A stretch of 64,000 nucleotides of DNA from the NCBI GenBank assembly GCA_036268355.1, contig DATAUG010000187.1, forward strand, positions 30,902 through 94,901. The letters are read 5' to 3'. Below are positions 33,359 through 41,603 of this stretch, piece after piece. The notes beneath the pieces are model-generated. The model had not been told where the DNA came from. It made no database searches and saw nothing but the letters and a program-made list of their open reading frames with translations. Within the stretch, counting starts at the first letter, position 1; every line of letters begins with the position of its first letter. The position numbers and the translations under genes were made by a program. Source of the DNA: DASQPJ01 sp036268355 (lineage in GTDB: Bacteria; Actinomycetota; Actinomycetes; Sporichthyales; Sporichthyaceae).

Positions 33359-34930
33359 TCAGCTCGGGTGCGCCCGAGCCAGCAGGAGCGCGATGTCGTC
33401 CTGGGCCGGCCCGGTCGCGAAGCGGCCCACCAGCACGTCCGCGAGCGTGATCGGGTCCAGGGTCGCGGCCGCGACGACGGTGTCGCGCATCCGTTGCATC
33501 GAGGCCGCGAGATCCTCGCCGCGGCGTTCGATCAGGCCGTCGGTGACCAGTGCCAGGACGCACGGCTCGGTCAGTTCGACCCAGTGGCTGTCGTGGTCCT
33601 TGGGGACGATGCCGAGGATCGGGGAGGCGTGCTCGATGAAGCGCGCGTCGCCCGCGGTGACCAGCAGCGGGGGGATGTGTCCGGCGTTGGCGACCTCCAC
33701 GCGCCGGCAGCCGTCCTCGAAAACCAGCAGCGCCAGGGTCGCCATCTCACGCGGATGGTTGCGGCGCATGAGTTCGTCCAGCAGGTTCAACGCCCGGGCC
33801 GCGGACGGGCTCCCGGTCAGGAAGGCGCGCAGCGAGAAGCGCAGTTCGGCCATCAGCGTCGCGGCGTGCAGCGAGTGTCCCTGCACGTCGCCGACGGCGA
33901 CGCAGGTCCGCCCGCCCGCGAGCTCGAAGGCGTCGTAGAAGTCCCCGCCGACGCTGACCCCTTCCTCGGCGGCGAAGTAGCGCGCCTCGAGTTCCAGGCC
34001 GGGGACCAACGGCAGCGCCCGCGGGAGCAGCGCACGTTGCAGGGTCAGCGCGATCAGGTGCTCGGTGGTGAACGCGCGCAGGTTGTCCAGGGCCACGCCG
34101 GCCGTGGTCGCCAGCTGGCCCAGCAGGCCCAGTTCGAACTCGGGCAGCGCGGATTCCCCGGCCGGGACCGCAACCGCGATGACCGCCCGCAACGCCTGTT
34201 CACCGACCGGGATCACGCACCAGCGCGGGGCCACCACCTGCGTCGCGGCCAGGATCTCGGCCCACGCCTGCGGCGGGTTCCCGGTGACGAGGACACCCTT
34301 CGGCCAACCCGCGCCGCCTGCCGTGGTCGAGCTCTCACTGCGCGCCGCCGCACCCGGTCCGGCGCAGACGGCCCGGGCGGTGCGGCCGTCGCCGAAGGTG
34401 CCCTCGGCCAGGGCCGGGCCGCCGAGCATCTGGGCCGCCCCGGTCACCAACGCGGTCAGCAGGTCGACGAGATTCTGCGCCGCGTTCACCTGCGCGGTGA
34501 CCTCGGCCAGTCGGGTCAGTTGCTCGACGGACCGGTCGCTTCGCTGCTTGGAGCGGGCGGTTCGCGCCAAGGCGCGCACGGTGGCGAGGAACTCCGCGAC
34601 GTCGAGCGGTTCGACCAGGTAGGCCTGAGCGCCGCCGTTGAGCCCGCGGGCCCGGGAGTCCCCGTCGATCGCGGTGGCCGAGACGTGCATGACGGGCAGG
34701 GCCGCGGTGGCCGGGTCCGACTTCACCGCCGCGCACACGTCGTAGCCGGTCATGTCCGGCAGGTGGACGTCGAGGACGAGCACGTCGACGTCCTGACGGG
34801 CCTTGGCGATGGCCTCGGCCCCGGTGCCCGCCTCGACGACCTCGAAGCCCTCCCGGCGCAACCAACTGGCCATCACGTACCGATGCGCCTCGACGTCGTC
34901 GACGACCAGGATCCGACTCGGCGCCGTCAC
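33359..34930 (-). CDS. Receiver-GAF-PP2C phosphatase, RsbU/RssB-like
   Basis: A response-regulator phosphatase of 523 residues. The receiver domain (1-120) has acidic Asp11/Asp12, phosphoacceptor Asp54 (LDVHLPD) and Ser84, but the conserved Lys of the KP motif is replaced by Glu107 (YLVEPLD). A GAF-like region (about 130-295) is followed by the PP2C/SpoIIE domain with VGGDFYDAFEL, AVGDVQGHSLHAATLMAELR, LALVTDGLIER and DDIALLL. It should dephosphorylate an anti-anti-sigma factor when phosphorylated or when GAF is occupied. The start overlaps the kinase gene stop by four bases (GTGA), making this the last gene of the rsb operon. Confidence 0.9.
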   Translation of the reverse strand: MTAPSRILVVDDVEAHRYVMASWLRREGFEVVEAGTGAEAIAKARQDVDVLVLDVHLPDMTGYDVCAAVKSDPATAALPVMHVSATAIDGDSRARGLNGGAQAYLVEPLDVAEFLATVRALARTARSKQRSDRSVEQLTRLAEVTAQVNAAQNLVDLLTALVTGAAQMLGGPALAEGTFGDGRTARAVCAGPGAAARSESSTTAGGAGWPKGVLVTGNPPQAWAEILAATQVVAPRWCVIPVGEQALRAVIAVAVPAGESALPEFELGLLGQLATTAGVALDNLRAFTTEHLIALTLQRALLPRALPLVPGLELEARYFAAEEGVSVGGDFYDAFELAGGRTCVAVGDVQGHSLHAATLMAELRFSLRAFLTGSPSAARALNLLDELMRRNHPREMATLALLVFEDGCRRVEVANAGHIPPLLVTAGDARFIEHASPILGIVPKDHDSHWVELTEPCVLALVTDGLIERRGEDLAASMQRMRDTVVAAATLDPITLADVLVGRFATGPAQDDIALLLARAHPS

Positions 34931-36675
34931 GCCTGCTCCTTCGAGGTCAGCACCGCGGCAATCATCCCGGCCAAGGTAGCCCGATCGAGATCGCTCTTGC
35001 TCAGCAGGGCGGCGGCGGATTCGACGTCCCGCCGGAGGGCGGCGTCGATCGGCATGTTGGTCATCAGGATCGTCGGCAGGTCGCGCAGGGCGGGGTCCGG
35101 ACTGTTCCGCAAGGTGGCGTAGACCTCGGCCCCGCCCAGGTTCGGCATGCGGAGGTCCAGCAGCAGCAGGTCCGGGCGCGACGCGGTGATCATGACGATC
35201 GCCTCGGTCCCGTCGCCGGCCTCCGAGACGTGTTCGGCCAGTCCGTCCAGCATGCCGCGCAGCACGTAGCGGAAGGCCGGGTCGTCGTCGGCCACCAGGA
35301 CATGTCCGATGCGGAGGTCGTGAGGGTGGTCGGGGCGCTCCTCGGCGGCCACCGGCAGCACCACGGTGAACGTGCTGCCCGAACCGGGGACGCTGTCAAG
35401 CTCCAGTCGTCCGCCCAACGCCTGGGTGACCCGGCGCGCGTAGGGCAGGCCGAGGCCGGTCCCGTGGCGCTGGGTCTGCAGCCGGCTGGGGACCTGGAAG
35501 AGCTCCTCGAAGACGCGCCCCAGATGTTCCGCGGCGATGCCGATCCCGGTGTCGCCGACCGCGATTCGGACCTCCAGGCCGGCGGCGTCCGTCGTGGTCC
35601 GGACCCAGATCCGGCCGTGCTCGGTGAACGCCAACGCGTTGGTCAACAGGTTGCGCAGCACCCGGGTGAGCAGGTCGCGATCGGTCACCAGTGCGTCGAT
35701 CTCGGGTTCCTCGACGACCAGCTCAACGTCCCGGTTGATCGCCAACGGCCGCAGGGTCGCGGCCAGTTCGCCGAGCAGCGGCGCCAACTCGAACTTGGCG
35801 ACCGCGACCTCGAGCTGGTCGGACTCCGCCCGGGCCAGGTCCAGCAGTTCGTTCACCAGCTTCAGCAGGGACCGGCCGCTGGACAGCACGTAGTCGACCT
35901 GCCGACGTTGTTCGGGATCGAGCTGGCCGGACAGGAGCAGGCCACCCAGGCCGAGGATGGAGTTGATCGGCGCCCGCAGTTCGTGGCTGACGTTGCGCAG
36001 GAATCGCGACTTCGCCTCGTTGGCATCGGCCAACTGCTGACCCCGCACGTCGAGCTCGGCGTAGAGCGCGACCACCCCGCGGTTGGTCTGGTCCAATTCC
36101 GCGGACAGCGTCGTGTACATGGCCAGCACTCCGGAATTGGTCGAGGCCAGTTCCTCGTTGAGGCCCGCCAAGTCGTGCTGCCGGCGTCGCAGTTCCTCCA
36201 GCGTCTCGATCAGGTCCGCGTTCTGGACGCGTAGTTGCTCCAGCGGCCCGAGTTGCACCTCGGCGGCCCGCAACTGGCCGCGTACTGCCGCGATGTCCAA
36301 CGCCGCGATGTGCCCGCGACGCAGTTCCTTGGTCAGCGTGACCTCGATCCGGGCCGACCCGACCCGGACGTCCAGGGAGTCGACCAACCGTCGGGCCGGG
36401 CTGTTGGCCACCTCGATCCCGGTGCCGGCGCTCGGCAGGGGCGCGGACAGCTCGATGAGCAATCGGGGCACCGGGCCGGCCTCGATCCGGAAGCAGACCG
36501 TGGCCGGGTCGCGGGTGAACAGTTCCCGGCCCACCTCGGACAATGCCGTGGCCACTCGGACCTGGTCCTGCCGGTCGAGGCCGACGGCGGCCGCGACGTC
36601 GCGGGTGCGTTGTCTGGCGCGGAAGATGTCGGCGTCGGTCAACCAGTCCAGGCGCGCAATCTCGCCGCCGTTCAC
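34927..36675 (-). CDS. Hybrid histidine kinase with RsbT-like N-terminus
   Basis: A 582-residue soluble kinase. Residues 1-115 resemble a degenerate HATPase/RsbT-like fold (DQVRVATALSEVGRELF, ARRLVDSLDV), 130-215 form a coiled coil, then HisKA with His231 (FLRNVSHELRAPINSI), HATPase_c (DRVLRNLLTNALAF-like N box at 335-350, GDTGIGI, GTGLGL) and a C-terminal receiver with Asp507 (LLLLDLRMP) and Lys560. It has no membrane segment, so it senses a cytoplasmic signal or partner, probably the stressosome or RsbT-like proteins. Phosphotransfer to the receiver of the overlapping phosphatase gene is the obvious output. GTG start 22 bp after the rsbX-like gene. Confidence 0.88.
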   Translation of the reverse strand: MNGGEIARLDWLTDADIFRARQRTRDVAAAVGLDRQDQVRVATALSEVGRELFTRDPATVCFRIEAGPVPRLLIELSAPLPSAGTGIEVANSPARRLVDSLDVRVGSARIEVTLTKELRRGHIAALDIAAVRGQLRAAEVQLGPLEQLRVQNADLIETLEELRRRQHDLAGLNEELASTNSGVLAMYTTLSAELDQTNRGVVALYAELDVRGQQLADANEAKSRFLRNVSHELRAPINSILGLGGLLLSGQLDPEQRRQVDYVLSSGRSLLKLVNELLDLARAESDQLEVAVAKFELAPLLGELAATLRPLAINRDVELVVEEPEIDALVTDRDLLTRVLRNLLTNALAFTEHGRIWVRTTTDAAGLEVRIAVGDTGIGIAAEHLGRVFEELFQVPSRLQTQRHGTGLGLPYARRVTQALGGRLELDSVPGSGSTFTVVLPVAAEERPDHPHDLRIGHVLVADDDPAFRYVLRGMLDGLAEHVSEAGDGTEAIVMITASRPDLLLLDLRMPNLGGAEVYATLRNSPDPALRDLPTILMTNMPIDAALRRDVESAAALLSKSDLDRATLAGMIAAVLTSKEQA

Positions 36676-36697
36676 AGTTCGTCGCCCGATGCCTCGC

Positions 36698-37732
36698 TCA
36701 TGTGGCGGGTCCTGGACGCATCACCAGCACCCCCGCGTCGTCGTTGCGGACCCCGTGATCACGCAGGATCTTGGCGGCGATGACCATCGGGGTGCGGCGC
36801 GGCAGCCCGCCGCCGGCCGGCAGGACGACTTTCTCGCTCACCCCGTCGCTGTGCAGGACCACGACCGTGTCCGGATCCAGGGCATAGTCGAACTCCCGCG
36901 GGGCACGGGCGTTGCCGCCCACGATCCCGGGCATCGAGGTCAACCCGCGCCGGCCGGTGCCGCTGAACAGGTGTCCGCCGATGTTCCCGATTCCGGCGTA
37001 GCACAGTTGGGCACCGGTTCGCATCTGGGCTATGGCGACTGCCGCCCCGCGGGTGCCCTGCAGGTCGCGGTGCACCCGGGCCAGCAGCACGCCCGGAGAT
37101 CCGGGTGCGGCGTCCAGGAAGCTGCGTACGGCGGCCCGTGACGCCGTCGCGGCCAGCGGCCCGTGGCCCAGGCCGTCGGCGATCAGGCCCGTGACCACCT
37201 CTCCGTCGCGGCGCAGGGCATACGCGTCGCCGCAGGTGTCCTGGCCGGTCATCGCACGGGTCAGGCCCCCCGCGTCGGCGGTCCGGTCGCCGGGCGGGAT
37301 CTGGTCGCAGTACCCGAAGCCGGCCACCAGCACCGTGCCCGCGCCCTTTTCGGTGTACACGTCCCAGGAATCGGAAAGCCGCAGGACCGCGCCCAGCCCG
37401 ATGCCCAGGCTCCCGGCCGTGGAATGGCCGTCCCGCGAGGCGATCCCGAAGTCGGCCATGCCGGGACCGCTGTCGACACCGACCAGGCACAGTCCCACGC
37501 CGCGGTCCGACCGGAAGGCGCGGACCAACAGCCACCCGCTGCCGGCGTGCTTGAGCTGGTTGTCGGCGATCTCGCTGACGACCAGTTCGATCTCGCTTCC
37601 CCGCTCGCCGGCGATGCCCAGACGTGCGGCGAAGGTGGCCGCCGCGCGGCGCGCCGTGCCCACCGCGCTGGCGTGTTCGACGCGGATCCAGGCCAGATCC
37701 TCGACGTGCACCACCCCGGGCGGGGTGGTCAC
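36698..37732 (-). CDS. RsbX-like protein: RsbT-type ATPase plus SpoIIE phosphatase
   Basis: A 344-residue protein joining an anti-sigma-type HATPase domain (1-140; Asn58 in VVSEIADNQLKHAG, VDSGPG, GSLGIGLGAVLRLSD) to a PP2C/SpoIIE domain of the RsbX type (DAYALRRDGEVVTGLIADGLGHGPLAA, VVLHSDGVSEK, NDDAGVLV). RsbX resets the stressosome by dephosphorylating RsbR and RsbS; that role is inferred from order and domain type. GTG 37732 overlaps the rsbT stop by four bases. An earlier in-frame start would run far into rsbT and is rejected. Confidence 0.85.
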   Translation of the reverse strand: MTTPPGVVHVEDLAWIRVEHASAVGTARRAAATFAARLGIAGERGSEIELVVSEIADNQLKHAGSGWLLVRAFRSDRGVGLCLVGVDSGPGMADFGIASRDGHSTAGSLGIGLGAVLRLSDSWDVYTEKGAGTVLVAGFGYCDQIPPGDRTADAGGLTRAMTGQDTCGDAYALRRDGEVVTGLIADGLGHGPLAATASRAAVRSFLDAAPGSPGVLLARVHRDLQGTRGAAVAIAQMRTGAQLCYAGIGNIGGHLFSGTGRRGLTSMPGIVGGNARAPREFDYALDPDTVVVLHSDGVSEKVVLPAGGGLPRRTPMVIAAKILRDHGVRNDDAGVLVMRPGPAT

Positions 37733-38142
37733 CGGGCCCACTTGACGATCTCCACGCGCGTCCCCTTGCCGGGCGCACTGTCCAGGACGAAGCCGTCGAC
37801 CAACCGCCGGGCACCGGACAGGCCCAGCCCCAGGCCCGAACCGGTTGTCCAACCGTCGGTCAGGGCCAGGTCGACGTCGGCGATGCCGGGACCTTCGTCG
37901 ACGAAGCTGACCCGGACGCCGCTGCGGCGCCCGTCCACCACCAGTTCGAGCTGGGCCGCCCCGCCGCCGCCGTAGATCAAGGTGTTGCGGGCCAACTCGC
38001 TGGCCGCGGTGACCAGCTTGGTCTGATCCACAAGCGAAAGCTTGGCGGTCACGGCCAGCACCCGCGTCGCCTGGCGAACCCGGACGACGTCCTGGTCGGC
38101 ACCGATCGCCAGCTCCTGGACCTCTCCGGTGGGAAACGCCAC
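37729..38142 (-). CDS. rsbT: RsbT-type serine/threonine kinase, switch protein
   Basis: A 137-residue GHKL-fold kinase. In stressosomes RsbT is held by the RsbR-RsbS core, phosphorylates both on stress, and is then released to activate a PP2C phosphatase. Motifs: N box ASELARNTLIYGGGG, G1 VDEGPGI, G2 GSGLGLGLSGARRLVDGF. The length is that of RsbT. The GTG start lies two bases after the rsbS stop with GGAGG upstream, so translation is coupled. In this operon the likely downstream partners are the PP2C proteins encoded at its end. Confidence 0.93.
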   Translation of the reverse strand: MAFPTGEVQELAIGADQDVVRVRQATRVLAVTAKLSLVDQTKLVTAASELARNTLIYGGGGAAQLELVVDGRRSGVRVSFVDEGPGIADVDLALTDGWTTGSGLGLGLSGARRLVDGFVLDSAPGKGTRVEIVKWAR

Positions 38143-38144
38143 GG

Positions 38145-38558
38145 TCAGTCCTCCACGCCGAGGTCCGCCTCGTCGAACTCCGGCAACCCCGATCCGAGTG
38201 GCGTCCGGCGCAGGTTGCGCAGCAGCGCCAGCCCCCGCTCCACGTCCAGGGCGGTGTGGATCCCGTCCAGGTTCAGGCCCAGCTCCACCATCGTGATCGC
38301 GACCGCCGGGCGCATGCCGACCACGACCGTCCGGGCGTCCAGCACCCGGGAGATCGCCGCGATGGTCGACAACATCCGGCCGATGAAGCTGTCGACGATC
38401 TCCAGGGCGGAGATGTCGATCAGGACCCCGGTGGCCTCGGTCTCGACGATGCGCTGCGACAGGTCCTCCTGCAACTGCAGCGCGCTGTGGTCCTCCAGAT
38501 CGATCTGGACCGACACCAGGAGGAACGATTCGAGCTTGAGGATCGGGATTGCATCCAT
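38145..38558 (-). CDS. rsbS: RsbS-type STAS antagonist, stressosome core
   Basis: A 137-residue STAS protein. Ser57 in LEIVDSFIGRML corresponds to the RsbS Ser59 phosphorylation site. Flanking motifs match RsbS (PILKLESFLLVSVQIDLEDHSALQLQEDL, VVVGMRPAVAITMVELGLNLDGI). ATG 38558 is chosen because it overlaps the rsbR stop as TGATG and an SD-like GGAGG lies upstream within rsbR. It should assemble with RsbR paralogues into the stressosome and sequester RsbT. Confidence 0.93.
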   Translation of the reverse strand: MDAIPILKLESFLLVSVQIDLEDHSALQLQEDLSQRIVETEATGVLIDISALEIVDSFIGRMLSTIAAISRVLDARTVVVGMRPAVAITMVELGLNLDGIHTALDVERGLALLRNLRRTPLGSGLPEFDEADLGVED

Positions 38559-39394
38559 CAGGAGGCGCTGACCGGCCGTGCGTTGGCCTGTCGGTTGCGG
38601 ATCGCCGCCACCAGTGCGTCGGCCAGGGACGCCTTGGTCCGGATGTCGCCGAACTCGATGCCGAGCGCGACGATCGTCTGCGCGATCTGTGGACGGATAC
38701 CGCTGATGATGCACTCGGCGCCCATCAGGCGGGCGGCCACCACCGTCTTGAGCAGGTGTTGGGCCACCTGCGTGTCCACCGCCGGCACCCCGGTGATGTC
38801 GATGATCGCCTGGTCGCTGCCGGTGTCGATCAAGGTCTGCAGCAGCTTCTCCATGACCACCTGGGTCCGGGCGGAGTCCAAGGTGCCCACCAGCGGCACG
38901 GCCACCACGCCGGTCCAGAGCTTCACCACCGGGGTCGACAGCTCGAGCAACTGCTCGGCCTGCTCGGTGATGATGCGGTCGCGCGCCGCGCTGAACACCT
39001 CGAAGGTGAACAGGCCAAGCTGGTCGATCAGCCGGCCGAATTCATGGAAGGACTCCCCGACCCCCTCGCCGGTTTTCTGCAACGCGGCCATGGTGGCCTG
39101 TTTCAGCGCGAACACCGCCGTGCACGTCTCGGTCGGGCTGAATCCCTGCCGGACGCGCGTGTAGGACAGCTCGTCCAGCAACGCCCGCGCCGCCGCGTAC
39201 GCCTCGGTATCGACATCCGTCGAGCCCGCGCTCAGTCCGGCGTGGATCGCGTCGAAGAGCGCCGCCTGTTCGCGGCGCAGTTCGAACTCGGTGACCCGCC
39301 CCCGCAGGCGTCGGCCCGTGATGGCGACCCAGTCCTCCAGGATCTCGTCCTTGTCCGCGAGCAACGCCACCAGCGGTTTCGTCGAATCAGTCAC
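38558..39394 (-). CDS. rsbR: RsbR co-antagonist, stressosome sensor
   Basis: A 278-residue protein with an N-terminal helical sensor domain (about 1-150, non-heme-globin-like in other RsbR proteins) and a C-terminal STAS domain. Phosphorylatable threonines are in place: PLVGTLDSAR and PAVDTQVAQHLL, matching Thr171 and Thr205 of Bacillus RsbRA. The GTG at 39394 begins VTDSTKPLVALLADKDEILEDWV, with GGAG upstream. First gene of the six-gene rsb operon; diverges from the RsbW-RsbV fusion gene across 285 bp. The signal sensed is unknown. Confidence 0.92.
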   Translation of the reverse strand: MTDSTKPLVALLADKDEILEDWVAITGRRLRGRVTEFELRREQAALFDAIHAGLSAGSTDVDTEAYAAARALLDELSYTRVRQGFSPTETCTAVFALKQATMAALQKTGEGVGESFHEFGRLIDQLGLFTFEVFSAARDRIITEQAEQLLELSTPVVKLWTGVVAVPLVGTLDSARTQVVMEKLLQTLIDTGSDQAIIDITGVPAVDTQVAQHLLKTVVAARLMGAECIISGIRPQIAQTIVALGIEFGDIRTKASLADALVAAIRNRQANARPVSAS

Positions 39395-39679
39395 TTGGCC
39401 CCGGCTCCCTGGTGAACCCACACGCTGGATGCTGGGCGGTCTTCCCCGGGGGCGGGCAGATTACGCAACGGGTTTCCGGGGTAAGCACCCGATCCGGACC
39501 CGAGCGGGCCTGGCAGGCCGGCGCGGTTACCGTGGGCGGGACGGCGCGGGGAGGGGTCCGGACGGTGTGAGCATCCTGTTGCACCGGCGTCCGCCCGAAC
39601 GGTTGCGGTTCGCGGGTGGTTGCTCGACTGACGGCCTTGTCACACCGGCCGTTGCTGCCGGCGGATCGATGGTGGGCCG

Positions 39680-40432
39680 GTGAGTGCCTCGACCCTGCGG
39701 GTCGTGCTCGACCCTGCCGCCGGGCCTTCGACTCTGTTCCCGGTCCGTGCACAGATCCGGGCGTGGCTGCAGGACGCCGGAGTCGTGGGTCGCGAGCTCG
39801 ACGAGTTCGTCATCGCCATCGGCGAGGCCTGCGCCAACGTCATCGAGCACTCCGGCGCCCAGGCTGCCGGCGGGCATGAGGCCGGATGGATCGAATGCAG
39901 CGCCGACTCCACGCACGTCCGAGTCGTCGTCCGTGACCGGGGGCGATGGAGACCTCCGGATCCGGTCGCCGACGCCCCACGCAACCGAGGTCGCGGGCGG
40001 TCGATAATGGCCGCGCTGGCGGACCGGATGAGCATCAGCACCGGATCGGACGGGACCGCGGTGGAACTGGTCAAGGAGCGCAAGGTGTCGAACACTGCCC
40101 ACGGATCGACCGAGCCCCCCGCCGCCGGCCCTCGGTTGCGCATCGAACGGCCGCGTGCGGGGGAGGTGGTACTGGCCGGTGAGATCGACATGACCCAGAC
40201 CGAGGCGCTGCGCGCGGAGCTCGAGGCCGCCGCCGGCGAGGCGGCGGAGTTGCTCATCGATCTGCGCGCGGTCAACTACTTAGACAGCGCCGGGGTTTCG
40301 GTCCTGGTGGACCAGACGCGGCGGCCGCTGCGGCTGCTGGTCCGCGCCGGCTCCGCGGTCGCCACAGTGATCACCATCTGCGGCCTGCCCGGCCTGGCCC
40401 AGGTGGAGTTCGTGACCCCGGCCGGACCGTAG
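39680..40432 (+). CDS. RsbW-like kinase fused to RsbV-like STAS domain
   Basis: A 250-residue fusion. Residues 1-135 are an anti-sigma HATPase kinase (Asn53 in GEACANVIEHSG, DRGRWRPPDP, RNRGRGRSIMAALADRM). Residues 150-250 are an anti-anti-sigma STAS domain with candidate phospho-Ser203 (VNYLDSAGVSVLV). These are normally separate proteins that bind and phosphorylate each other, so the fusion may be self-phosphorylating and self-inhibiting, with PP2C proteins from the neighbouring operon as activators. A separate rsbV-rsbW pair with the same motifs lies at 53187-53977. The GTG start has no strong ribosome binding site. Divergent from the rsb operon. Confidence 0.9.
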   Translation: MSASTLRVVLDPAAGPSTLFPVRAQIRAWLQDAGVVGRELDEFVIAIGEACANVIEHSGAQAAGGHEAGWIECSADSTHVRVVVRDRGRWRPPDPVADAPRNRGRGRSIMAALADRMSISTGSDGTAVELVKERKVSNTAHGSTEPPAAGPRLRIERPRAGEVVLAGEIDMTQTEALRAELEAAAGEAAELLIDLRAVNYLDSAGVSVLVDQTRRPLRLLVRAGSAVATVITICGLPGLAQVEFVTPAGP

Positions 40433-40637
40433 GGCGGCGCATCGGGCCGCGCCGCCCGGGTACCGCCGCCGGCCGGCCGTGAGGGTGTCCGGCCTGCCGG
40501 AGTGGGTCGCGCCCGGGCTCGAATTCCCTTGGCAGCACGGGAATTCGGTCCGACCTCGCCGGTTGTGAGGCGCTCGCCGCCGGATGTCCGCCGTGCCCCG
40601 GGCGCTGGGCGGAGCGGGTCCCGCCCCGCCCGGGCGA

Positions 40638-40680
40638 CGGCGGTCCGGGTCCGCGGGTTGCCCGTGGACCCGGACCGCCG
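40638..40680. terminator. Strong bidirectional hairpin between convergent genes
   Basis: The outer 14 pairs (40638-40651 with 40667-40680) are perfect, and six more inner pairs close on a TTG loop, giving a nearly continuous 20-bp stem. It sits nine bases after the lipoprotein stop on the minus strand and 200 bp after the RsbW-RsbV fusion on the plus strand. Confidence 0.8.
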
Positions 40681-40688
40681 TGGCGGGC

Positions 40689-41093
40689 TCAGTGGGCGGT
40701 GGGGCCGCCTGCCGGAGCACCGGGCGCGCCGCCGGTCGGCGCCCCGGCCGCCCCGGGGGTTCCGGCGTCGGTACCGGTGCCCGGTGCCGAGCCATTCTTG
40801 TCGTCCTTCTTGTGCTTGCTGTAAGCGGTCGTGGTGCTGTCGCCGCCCGGTACGGCGCCGCCGCCGGCGTGCGTCCCGGTGTTGTCACCGGTGCCCGTGC
40901 CTGTCCCGGTGCCGCCGGGGGCGGCGTTGCCGGGCGTGCCGGAGATCGGCGGCGGCGTCGGGGTGCCTGCGACGGGCGTCGGGTTCTGGTCGGCGGTGGT
41001 GGTGGGTTCGCTGGCGCAGCCGGCCAGTGTGAGGCCGGCCGCGACCACGACGGGGACGATCTTGCAAGCGGTTGAGTGCAGACGTCGATTCAT
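40689..41093 (-). CDS. Small Gly/Thr/Pro-rich lipoprotein
   Basis: A 134-residue protein. ATG 41093 follows AAGGAG at seven bases. The signal ends in lipobox LAGC (AAGLTLAGCASEP), after which the sequence is low-complexity: Pro/Thr-rich, a GTGTGTGTGD run, a short charged patch (YSKHKKDDKNGS) and a Gly/Ala/Pro tail. No fold or enzyme motif is evident. Probably a surface-exposed, disordered lipoprotein of unknown role. Confidence 0.7.
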   Translation of the reverse strand: MNRRLHSTACKIVPVVVAAGLTLAGCASEPTTTADQNPTPVAGTPTPPPISGTPGNAAPGGTGTGTGTGDNTGTHAGGGAVPGGDSTTTAYSKHKKDDKNGSAPGTGTDAGTPGAAGAPTGGAPGAPAGGPTAH

Positions 41094-41603
41094 TTGGAAA
41101 CTCCTTGAGTCCACCCCGAGCACGGTTGCTCAGCGGTGTCGGACGGTTCGCCGGTGAGTCCGGGCGCTCGCCTCGGACGCGGATCCCACGCTGCGGGGAT
41201 TTCAGAGTTCGCCGTTTGCTCCGCGCCCGGCAGGTTGCTCGCCGCACACGGATCCCACGCTGCGGGGATCGGGGTCGCCGTTTGCTCGACGACGGTCCGG
41301 GTTCTTTTTCATGAATCCCGGTGCAGTCCATTCAGGCACCGGACAATCCCGATGTCCAGCAAGCTCGCAGCGTGTCGCGGGCCATCCGTTCGCCCGATAA
41401 CCCGCTTTTGACCTGCGAATTCACCGCCGTTGCGGCCGGTATTCAAGGCGTCGAGTTTCACCCCTTCGAGTGAACCTGCGTGGCGTGCGGATGAACCGGT
41501 CGCCCACGGGAATTGGAAAACGGTGTCTCCGGTCCGCGCCGGCGCGCCCGGGCTCCGGCCACCGCCCGCGGTGCGTACTGACGCACCTTCAGGTGACGAT
41601 GGG
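41094..41603. other. Gene-free region between lipoprotein and permease genes
   Basis: About 510 bp with no convincing gene. It includes an imperfect direct duplication (41175-41290) and a slightly AT-richer part at about 41290-41520. Confidence 0.45.
41175..41290. repeat. Imperfect direct duplication, CRISPR-like in look only
   Basis: GGATCCCACGCTGCGGGGAT occurs at 41181-41200 and again at 41250-41269, and each is followed by TCGCCGTTTGCTC (41209-41221 and 41275-41287). Only two copies exist, with unequal spacing (69 and 66 bp), so it is a duplicated segment. Confidence 0.8.

Noticed and set aside
41175..41290. CRISPR-like repeat (GGATCCCACGCTGCGGGGAT twice)
   Set aside because: Only two copies, the conserved parts are two separate blocks with different spacing (69 and 66 bp), the spacing does not fit known arrays, and no cas gene is nearby. 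A segment duplication explains it better.
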